Positions 1 to 8,400 of a DNA stretch of 64,000 nucleotides are shown here, piece by piece. A program made the position numbers and the translations under genes. Under the pieces are notes generated by a model, which saw only the letters and a program-made list of their open reading frames with translations, made no database searches and had not been told where the DNA came from. Position 1 is the first letter of the stretch; each line of letters opens with the position of its first letter. This DNA comes from Cyanidium caldarium (taxonomy: Eukaryota; Rhodophyta; Bangiophyceae; Cyanidiales; Cyanidiaceae), in contig JANCYW010000006.1 in NCBI GenBank assembly GCA_026184775.1, positions 62,001-126,000 on the forward strand. The letters run 5' to 3'.

Positions 1-107
1 ACGACGCCCGCTCCGCGTCGGCGCCCACGTCGTCCAGGTCGTTGTCCTGGAACGAGAGCACCGGGTCGAACGGCACGTAACCGTCCGGCCCAATTTCCAC
101 CTCGCTC
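1..107. repeat. Direct repeat, left copy (107 bp, identical to 2607-2713)
   Basis: Positions 1-107 match 2607-2713 base for base; the two sequences part at 108/2714. The repeat is coding in both ABCG genes and in the same frame. It probably continues left of the window. The period between copies is 2606 bp. Confidence 0.95.
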
Positions 108-193
108 CGCCCTGGCTCACCCCGACCATCATCCTCACTATACACCCGATCGCCCGCCTCCACGTCCTCCGTTTTGTGGTTCTCGCGGTGCAT
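1..193 (-). CDS. ABCG transporter, second tandem copy (5' part only)
   Basis: This is the first 64 codons of a second ABCG-type gene, running off the left edge of the window. The ATG lies at 193-191. The first 29 residues (beginning MHRENHKTEDVEAG) are unrelated to those of the neighbour. The next 35 residues match the complete ABCG gene exactly, and the DNA at 1-107 is identical to 2607-2713. Both genes point left, so they form a head-to-tail pair with a 539-bp spacer. The nucleotide-binding and membrane domains would lie outside the window. The exact match, third codon positions included, shows homology. Whether the rest of the gene is intact cannot be seen. Confidence 0.8.
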   Translation of the reverse strand, partial: MHRENHKTEDVEAGDRVYSEDDGRGEPGRSEVEIGPDGYVPFDPVLSFQDNDLDDVGADAERAS

Positions 194-732
194 ACTGGGC
201 GGTTCGTTCACTCTCGCCTGCTGCCGCTCTGCTGAACCAATGCCAAAACTGCGGCCGCCAACACGACGCCCGCATTTCGCTCATTCGTGCCCGCGAGAAA
301 TGGACGGTGAATGGGCAATCGGATCGGCGCGTTGGATCGGTTCGTGGTGGTCGTGTCGGCCGACGGGATTCGCCCAGTGCCCGGTTGGATGATGACGGTC
401 CCGGGGGCAGTTTCTGGTGCGATGCGATTCTGGCAGGGCATGCTTACGGCGCGTGCACGAGATGTTTTTGCTGCTAAACCTCGGGCGGCTTGGTGATGAA
501 GGCACCTTGTCGCTTGTCAAGGACGTGTTGCACTCGCTGCTCAGGCGCCCGCTTGCTTTTGCGCCATATCGTCTGCGCTCTGCCGGTTGTTCTGCCAAGG
601 AGTAACAGAACGTGACGGCGGGCTACCGCTTGTCGGTACCCTCTGACAGGCTGCTTCGAGCGAGGTTTACGTAGCTCACCGGATACTCCCCGGGGTACAT
701 TCCGTTCCGCACCACACTGGGAACTGTCCGTA
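194..732. other. Spacer between tandem ABCG genes
   Basis: About 540 bp separate the end of the complete ABCG gene from the start of the partial one. It must hold the 3' end of the former and the promoter of the latter. Short frames exist on both strands, but they are Arg/Pro-rich and resemble no family. I see no RNA gene or mobile element here. Confidence 0.6.
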
Positions 733-2799
733 TCACTTACTACGGTCAAACTTGGGCCCGGTGGTGCGCAGTAACACGTAGGCGATGAAGCGGAACACCA
801 GGTTGAGCATGATCAGAAACCCGATGTTGCCGCCAATCCCGAACGAGTTGATGGAGTACTTGTGCAGCGGGTTGTCGGGTCCGGGCGGCGCGCTTCCGAA
901 CTGGTTGATCATAACGGCGTTAAAGCCGTAGTATATGAATGACAGGAAGCGCAGCCAGCGCAGCCATACCGGAATGGTGTTCGGCCCGATGAAAAAGCCG
1001 CCGAACAGCAACGCGCACACGATCAGCACTGGCGTGACCGCGGCGGCCGCCTGCGGAGTCGAAGCCGGTGCCGACGCCAACAGTGCCACCGACTCGCCCG
1101 AGTAGGCCGTCAACACCACGATCACGACAAACAAGAAGAACGCGCCCGCAAAGCCGTTCAAGCCCACCATCCAGTAGGTGAGGATGGAAAAGATGAGGAT
1201 GTTGAGCACCAAGCGCGGAAACTCTGCCGACGTCTTGGCCAAAAAGTACGGGCTGACGCGGTAGATCTTGGAGGCGCGCTCGCGCAGTACGACACCCCTC
1301 TCCAAGGTGAACGTGAGCTGCACCGGAAACGCGGCCACGAACGCCTGGTTGATTAGGAGGAAAAACAGGATGCCGGCTATGGCCGTGTCGTTGCCTCCGT
1401 TGCGTCCGGTGTTCAACCAGATCAGGCCGAGCAGCAATCCGAAGACGACATTCTGGACCACGCCGCCGATGTTGACAAAGTTCTGGCGCGCTGCCAGCTT
1501 GAAAGAGCGCCCGAACAGCAAGATCAGCTGCGCGGGCCAGCTTGCCGCATACGAGCGCCACCCGCCGGTGAACCACCGCACAAAGGCGTTGCCTCTGGTG
1601 CGTGGCTTCGCCGGTTCGGTCCCGCCCATGGAATCGCTCAGCGCGCGACGCATGGTCTGCATGCGCTCGCCGAAACGATCCGCCAGAAACTGGATGCGCG
1701 CCCGCGTCTGCTTCTCCAGCGACTTGGTGCGCATGTCCAGCGACACCAGATCAATCGCAAAGTCCGCCGGGTTGAAGTACTCCGGACACGGGTACCGCAG
1801 CGCCGCAAAGTACGGCACCATCTCCTTCGCCGGCCCGAAATACATCTCCTGGCCCTCGCTCAGCAGCAGCAGGTAGTCGAACATCTGGAAAATCTGCGAC
1901 CGCGGCTGGTGAATGGTCGCCACCACCGTGCGACCGTTCCGCGCCAGGCGCAACATCGTCAGCATCACCGCCTGCGCCTGAAACGCATCCAGACCGCTCG
2001 TCGGCTCGTCCAACAGTATCAGCGACGGATCCGTCACCAGCTCAATGCCAATGTTCACCCGCTTCCGCTCACCGCCGCTCACGCCGCGCACCACCGCATT
2101 GCCCACCATCGTGTCCACACACTTGCTCAGACCGAGCTCGCGCACCACCTGCTCCACACGGTTGCGCTTCTTCTCCAGCGGCATCGACCGCGGAAGACGC
2201 AGACGCGCACTAAACTCCAGCTGCTCACGCACCGTCAGCTCCGCGAACATGCGGTCCTCCTGCTCCACATACGCAGCGCTCTTCTGAAACGTGAACGAGT
2301 CCCGCGGCTTGCCGTTCACACGCAACTCGCCACTCGTCTCGTACTGGCCCGCAGGCACACGACCCGCCAACATATTCAGGAGGGTAGACTTGCCCGCACC
2401 GCTGCTGCCCATAATGGCCAGCATCTGACCCGGACGCACATACCCAGATATGTTGGTCAGGATGCGCTTGGTCACCGTCGGGCCGCGCCCGCACATACCT
2501 CCCTCCAACTTCACCGCCAGACATAGATCCTCCCAGTTCAGCGACACCGCCGAGCTGCGCTCCGTCACGGTGTGCGACCCCTCGCGCGCCCCCAACGCCT
2601 TGTAAAACGACGCCCGCTCCGCGTCGGCGCCCACGTCGTCCAGGTCGTTGTCCTGGAACGAGAGCACCGGGTCGAACGGCACGTAACCGTCCGGCCCAAT
2701 TTCCACCTCGCTCAGAGTTGCCTCTTTCTCCGCATCGCCTCTGTCGGCTGCTCCCACCGATGCCTCGATATCGTCAAAGTTGCCGGCGGACTGGCTCAT
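733..2799 (-). CDS. ABCG (WHITE/PDR-type) half-transporter
   Basis: A 688-residue ATP-driven membrane exporter of the ABCG subfamily with the reverse nucleotide-binding-domain-first order. Walker A (GSSGAGKST) is at about residues 131-139, the signature VSGGERKRV at about 240 and Walker B with D-loop (LILLDEPTSGLD) at about 265. The C-terminal half has about six hydrophobic segments, beginning near residue 440. The length is normal for a half-transporter, which would work as a dimer. The substrate (lipid, sterol or xenobiotic) cannot be read from sequence. The first 29 residues are acidic and precede a block shared exactly with the partial copy to the left. The ATG at 2799 is the only sensible start. 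Confidence 0.93.
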   Translation of the reverse strand: MSQSAGNFDDIEASVGAADRGDAEKEATLSEVEIGPDGYVPFDPVLSFQDNDLDDVGADAERASFYKALGAREGSHTVTERSSAVSLNWEDLCLAVKLEGGMCGRGPTVTKRILTNISGYVRPGQMLAIMGSSGAGKSTLLNMLAGRVPAGQYETSGELRVNGKPRDSFTFQKSAAYVEQEDRMFAELTVREQLEFSARLRLPRSMPLEKKRNRVEQVVRELGLSKCVDTMVGNAVVRGVSGGERKRVNIGIELVTDPSLILLDEPTSGLDAFQAQAVMLTMLRLARNGRTVVATIHQPRSQIFQMFDYLLLLSEGQEMYFGPAKEMVPYFAALRYPCPEYFNPADFAIDLVSLDMRTKSLEKQTRARIQFLADRFGERMQTMRRALSDSMGGTEPAKPRTRGNAFVRWFTGGWRSYAASWPAQLILLFGRSFKLAARQNFVNIGGVVQNVVFGLLLGLIWLNTGRNGGNDTAIAGILFFLLINQAFVAAFPVQLTFTLERGVVLRERASKIYRVSPYFLAKTSAEFPRLVLNILIFSILTYWMVGLNGFAGAFFLFVVIVVLTAYSGESVALLASAPASTPQAAAAVTPVLIVCALLFGGFFIGPNTIPVWLRWLRFLSFIYYGFNAVMINQFGSAPPGPDNPLHKYSINSFGIGGNIGFLIMLNLVFRFIAYVLLRTTGPKFDRSK
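2607..2713. repeat. Direct repeat, right copy (identical to 1-107)
   Basis: This is the second copy of the 107-bp coding repeat, covering codons 30 to about 64 of the complete ABCG gene. Upstream (2714-2799) the two genes share no obvious similarity. Confidence 0.95.
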
Positions 2800-3095
2800 T
2801 ATTCACGCTTTTGGTGATACGCAGGGTACAATGGCAACGCGTCACTTGGAACTCTCGCGCGTTTCAGCAATACTCCGCTGCCGCAACGCGCGAACATTTT
2901 CACTGTGGCATGTGCAGCTCGCATCACGTGACAATTGCGATTGCGCGGTCCTGTTGTTCTGCTCGCGAACGCCGGCTCCGTCCACATGCGTGGTCATTCG
3001 GGAAAGTGGCCCGACACACGTCCCCCACATCCAGTTTATTACCTCGCACTCCATGGCGCACCACTTTTGCAAGAAAGTGACCACCCCCTTCATCT

Positions 3096-4739
3096 TCACA
3101 CTTCCCAATCGGAAGCACCGTCTCCCATAATTTCGCCTGCCGAGTTCGCTCCAGGCAACTCGGTCTCCTCGAACAACGCGTCCTCCACGTACACTTTCAA
3201 CCTCTGTGTCTTGGAAAACTCCACCTCCACCAGTGACTCCACATCCACTCTGAACCGGGCCAGCCGCTCTCGGCCATGATAGCCGCGTCGCTCTATCAAA
3301 ACGCCGACACCGGCCACATCAGCGCCGGCCGCACGAACCAGTCGCGACAACGTCTCCAGCACCGTGCCGCCGGCCATAAAGTCGCCGATGATCAACACGC
3401 AGTCGTCCGGGCCGAGGCAGTCGCGCTCGATGCCCAAGCACCGTTGAGGAGCGTCCGCCGACGCCGGCACGCTCAACGACAACAAGTCAGCGCCCTCCGC
3501 TCTGCCCTCCGAGATATCTGCTGCGTGCACCAACGGCACCTCCAGCGTCTCGCTCAACATCATCGCGGCAGCCGTGCCTAGCGCCTCCACCGTGAGGATC
3601 TTGGTCGCCTGTACCGAGTCAAATCGCCCCATCAAATTCAGCGCGCACTCATGCATGAGCTCGGCCTCTGCGTTGGCACCGAGAAAGCGCGACACGTCTA
3701 GGCGTCCATTGGCCAGAACGCGCGCCTCTCGAAACAGCCGCACGCCCAACATCTCCGCCCCCATTTCGCCCGCATCCTCCTCCAAATCCGCATCCGTGCG
3801 CGGCCCAATCGGTGGATAGATCTCCTCCGTATCCTCCCTCTCCTCCTCGGCCGGATCGTAAACTTCTGCCTCCAACCCCAGTCGGTCGATCATCTTCTCC
3901 AACAATTTGATCAACGCCACCGACGCGCTGTTGGTGTAGAAAGCGCTCGTCGCCACCGCTATATCGGCGTTGAGCTTGCCGCTGGTCTGGAGCACCCTTT
4001 CGCCGTCGTAAAACACAAACGTGGTGATAAAGTGTGTCTGTCGCCGGACCTCGGATATCGGGCGCAGTTTCTCCATCAACGCGTCGACGTCCTGTGCAGC
4101 CTCGCCGGGCCGGCCGTACCGGCTGAAAAAGTATCGACGCGAGGTGGACGAACCCGGATTGGGCTCAATCTCAAAAGTGGTCACCTCGGCAATGGCTGGC
4201 ATACCCGTGGCGCGATACACCAGCTCGGCTTTGAGGCGCGCCTCCTCCGCGGGCGCCAGGCGGCGCGACACCTTGGGGTCCAGCTCCTCGAAATCGGCAA
4301 AGTTGCGCAGCACACATACGTCCCCGCGCGCAAAGAGACCACGCGCCTCGAGCACCTTCTGCGCACTCATGGCGGTGTACCACACCTCCTTGTAATCGAC
4401 GTACTGGATCTGTACCGGCCGCGATGCCGTGCGCAAGTACGTGCACTCGGCCGATACGGCATACGCTTCCAGCGACGGTGACCGGAAGAGCGTCTCCGGA
4501 GCTCGGGTGGTGGTAGTCGAGGTGGTGGCAGTACCCGGCTCCGTCGCAGACGATGCCGACGGCGCGTCATTCGATGCGACAGATGCGTCCTGGTCGGCAA
4601 TAGGCACCACCGGCTCTTCGTAACCGCCTTTGGCCTTGCGACCGCTCGTGCGCTGGAAGTATTGCAGCCACTCCGGGCTCTCCTCGCGCTCTCGCAAAAC
4701 GCGGTCAGCGCCGTTTCCGCCATGGTCTTCTTCTGACAT
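3096..4739 (-). CDS. Xanthine-phosphoribosyltransferase-like two-domain protein
   Basis: A 547-residue protein. The C-terminal 200 residues resemble bacterial xanthine PRTase (Xpt). It has a D-V-S-R-F-L block, then TKILTVEALG, and a PRPP-loop equivalent VLIIGDFMAGGT at about residue 455. In typical PRTases that loop has two acidic residues (for example VDDF or IDDF); here the first is Gly. About 250 residues before it (YVDYKEVWYTAM onward) form a conserved-looking domain I do not recognise. The ATG at 4739 begins MSEEDHGGNG. The frame stays open to further ATGs at 4925 and 5147, which would add an Arg/Ala-rich leader that could be an organelle transit peptide. Activity on xanthine is inference. 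It diverges from MOT1. Confidence 0.6.
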   Translation of the reverse strand: MSEEDHGGNGADRVLREREESPEWLQYFQRTSGRKAKGGYEEPVVPIADQDASVASNDAPSASSATEPGTATTSTTTTRAPETLFRSPSLEAYAVSAECTYLRTASRPVQIQYVDYKEVWYTAMSAQKVLEARGLFARGDVCVLRNFADFEELDPKVSRRLAPAEEARLKAELVYRATGMPAIAEVTTFEIEPNPGSSTSRRYFFSRYGRPGEAAQDVDALMEKLRPISEVRRQTHFITTFVFYDGERVLQTSGKLNADIAVATSAFYTNSASVALIKLLEKMIDRLGLEAEVYDPAEEEREDTEEIYPPIGPRTDADLEEDAGEMGAEMLGVRLFREARVLANGRLDVSRFLGANAEAELMHECALNLMGRFDSVQATKILTVEALGTAAAMMLSETLEVPLVHAADISEGRAEGADLLSLSVPASADAPQRCLGIERDCLGPDDCVLIIGDFMAGGTVLETLSRLVRAAGADVAGVGVLIERRGYHGRERLARFRVDVESLVEVEFSKTQRLKVYVEDALFEETELPGANSAGEIMGDGASDWEV

Positions 4740-5428
4740 TCGCAGTGACGTGCAACGACCGCCACAGTGGGTTCGCCTCTTGGCAAGCAAGTCGTCCTGA
4801 AACGCCCGTCGCCGCGTACGCCCGCGGCATGCACGCAGCGGCGCCCAGCTTGCGCGGCCCGCGCGCCAGCCAAACCGCACAGCGGCAACGTCGTCGACAC
4901 GACAAGAGGCGGCGCACTGAGCCATACGAGTGAGCGGCGTCTGTGTGCCCGGCGATGCAAAACCCAGCGGCAGGCCGTGCCCGTGTCTGCCTAACATTGC
5001 GAGCGAAAATCCGTCGCCGCCCACGGTCGAGCTCTGAGAACGGCCACTGCCTCCGTTGTGTGGCATCCTTCCCAAGTCAGCGTTGGCGCCACAATTCTCT
5101 CTCACCCGAATACCTTCGTGCGGGCCACTCGCGCACCAGCACGCCATGCTACGGCCATCCGCGGTTCACCCAGCTCGCTTCACACGACCGCGGCGGTGCG
5201 CGCTCGCTGCCGAAATATTCGCGGCGCGCGCTGACGCCGCTGCGGACGGGCCGACTCCGAGGCAGGGAGTGCCCGAGTTTGCGGGCGATTCAAGTCGGTC
5301 GCTCGAGCGGATCTCGGAGCTGCACGACCCACCTCATCGGGTGTTGCATCCGTCACCTGCAGTCCAAGGCATTTCACGCGGACACGCATTCTCAATACCT
5401 TCCCATACTCCCAACGCATGCCCACGCC
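4740..5428. promoter_or_regulatory. Divergent promoter region, PRTase-like gene / MOT1
   Basis: These 689 bp lie between two outward-pointing starts and should contain both promoters. Both flanking frames remain open into it, so part may be coding leader for the left gene (upstream ATGs at 4925 and 5147). No TATA-like element stands out. The bases just before the MOT1 ATG are C-rich (cccacgccATGG). Confidence 0.5.
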
Positions 5429-8400
5429 ATGGCGGCCACGTCAAAAGGTACTCGTTTGGACGGTCTGTTCAGCCTGCTGAACGCCAAAGATGCCAACCAG
5501 AGAGTGCGCCGGCTGGCTGCCGATCAGATAGCCGATGTGGCACCGGTGCCGACGCTGGAGGAGATCGCCGCAGTGCCGCCGGCGCTATCGGCGCTGGTGC
5601 ATCGCCTGCTGGTGTGTCTGTTGCAGTCGCCGGTGTGGGATGCGCGCGTGGCCGCCGCTTCGGCCGTGGGCCGTTTGGGAGAGCGTTACAGCACGGTGTT
5701 ACGAGCTGAGCAGCCGGGTGCCGACGTAGCGGCGTTTGTAGGTCTGGCGTTTGCGGAGCTGAATGTGGAGATGATCCTGCGGGCCGGCTCGGTGTTGCTG
5801 TCGTCGTCGGGGCGGGAATACGCCGCCGGGCCGGTGGATGTGCAACAGCAGTGGCAGGCACTGCGTGCGGAACTGTTCGGCTCTGGCGGTGCGGCCTTTT
5901 TGGATGTGGACATTGGCGTCGACGAGCGGGATATTCAGGTGAGCGCCAGCGCGAAGCGACCTCGCCCGACGGAGGACAAGTCACGGTTGCCGGGTGCAAG
6001 CGCTGATGCGTCAATGGCCGGGCATGGGCGTTCACGGCGACGAGCAGCAACCAACGTGGCGCCACTAATCACAGAGGACTCGGGGTTGAGCGCCGACGAG
6101 GCGGATTATTCCGAGGCGTCGAGCACACTGGACGAAGACGATGACCGGCCAACAAACACACCCGGCGCCGCGGAAGAGATGCCGCAGGCTTTTTTCGAGC
6201 GCCTCTTACAGCACCTCTCCGAAGCGCTCCTGTCAAGCCGGTGGGAGAGTCGACACGGCGCAGCTGCGGCGCTGCGCGAGTTGCTTTCCCGCCCCGCCCT
6301 ACGGCAAGCGCTGTCATCGGCGCGGCTGGAGGATTTGGCGGTGCGTCTGTTTATCGTGTTGGCGATGGACCGATTCGGTGACTACGCTTTCGAGCAAGTG
6401 GTGGCGCCGGTGCGAGAGACCGCCGCCATGGCCCTCGGCGCGCTACTGCCGGACCTGGCCTCGGGCACGGTTGCGAGCCTCGCCGAGTGTCTGGTCCGGC
6501 TGGCTCGCGATCCGAGTGACTGGCAAGTGCGTCATGGCGGTTTGCTCGGTCTGCGATATGTGCTGGCGGTGCGCGCCGGTCAGCAGCCGCAGTTGCTCTC
6601 GGCAGCGCTGCCCGCGACGCTAGAGGCGCTGCAATCGGATGATGACGATGTGCTGGGGGCCGCTTGCGAAGCCCTGGCGCTGGTGGCGGTGCCGCTGCTG
6701 CGCTGGCCGGCCGTCGCCCCCGAGGAGATTCTGCGCACGCTCTGGAGCCGTCTCGGGGAGATGGAGGAGACCAGCTCCTGTGTGCCCGCGCTCATGCGAC
6801 TGATGGAGGCGCTGATGCGAGAGCGCGGAGCGGATGCACTGGCGGACTCGGTGGAATTGGGTCGGTTGGTGCGTTTACTGCGGCATCCGGCACCGGACAC
6901 CCGGCGAGCGGTGGTGTTTTGTCTGCGGCAGTATCTGGCGCACCGCAGTGGAGAGCCCGAGCGTGATCTGTTGGATGCGCTGTTCACCTTGTCGCTCTGG
7001 GAGAGTGAGCAACACGCCGACATTGTCGCGGCCGCTGCCGAGTGTTGGCGATTGGCGCTGCGTCCCTATGATGCGGAGGCGCCCTGCACCGGCTTTGCCG
7101 CTGCCGACGAGGTGGGTTGCCGTCGACATCCGTTCACCATCCAGCTGTGGCAAGTGGCGTGTGCGCACAGTCCGCGTGAGGCCGTCGCGCAACTGTGGCA
7201 ATACGGGCGGGGCGCGCTCGCTGGCAGCAGCTCTCTGCGCGAGCGCGTCGAGGATACCGCCGCCGCCGGCGTCCGAATGCACCTGCGGGCAGCATCGTTG
7301 TTGGCCATCTATGGCGTGGCGCACGGTGCGGCCACCGCCACCACCACCGAGGACGAGACACCGAAATGGCTCACCCAGATGGGCGCGTCCCGCAGCTTGG
7401 TGGAGCGGCGACTGGCGTGCTGGGTGGTGCGCGAATGCGGCAACGCCGAACTGGCGCGCGCACTATGCGAGCCGGCCTTGGAGGCGACCGCTGAACTGGC
7501 GGCGCCGCTCTCGGCGGAGGCGTCGCGCCTGCTGGGGACCGCCTTTACGGCGCAAGTGGCCGCCATGGCCAGCGCGGTCGCCCCGACCGAGACCGGTCGT
7601 GCCATCGCCGCACTGGATGAAACCGAACGGGTGCGTCTGGCGGTGCGCCTGTGCACCACCGATTATGAGCGCTACGCCGCTCCCAATCCGGAAATCCGCG
7701 AACGCTTGGCGGCACTGCGGCTGCAGCTGCTTTCCTCCATCGGCCGCATGCGCCTGGCCGAGGCCACGCTGCGGCACGCGCTGAGCGCCAGTGCGGTCGG
7801 GTCGCTGGCCAGCTGCGGCGTGCCGCTGCCGGCGCGCGTCGGCCCGTGGATCAAGGCGCTGATGGCGGTGCTCACCGGTCAGGTGGAGCTGCGCGCGGCC
7901 ACCGATGCCGAGGCGGCGGCGCCGGAAATCCACCCGGCGGAATGGCCGGCGCCGCTATGCCAACGCGCCGCCGAGGATCTGGCGCGGCTGGTGCGGCGCC
8001 TGCCGTTGCCCGGCAAAGCGCGCGATCAGGTGGTGAAGAACCTGATCACCGCCGAATGCGCCGTGGCGCTGCGGCAACTGGCCATCGAGTTGGGTGCCGA
8101 GCTCTTCTCTTCCCTGCCGCAGTTGGAGCGGGAGGTTTTTTTTCCATCCACCACCGATGTGGTTGCGCAAAGGCATCGGCGCGATGTGGCCATTCAGAGC
8201 ATATGCGACTGCGTAGACCCGAAGTTAGACTCGCGCCTGCTAGCGCTTCTGCCGCAGCTGATCGCCGAGTCGTCCGACGCCGTAGCGCCGCTGTGTGCCG
8301 CACACCCGGCGCCTGGCATGCAAGCGGTAATTCATCACTTGCTGCCGCGGTTGGCGCCATCGGGCGCCGCCGCCGCCGCCGCCTCCATCGATCCCGAACA

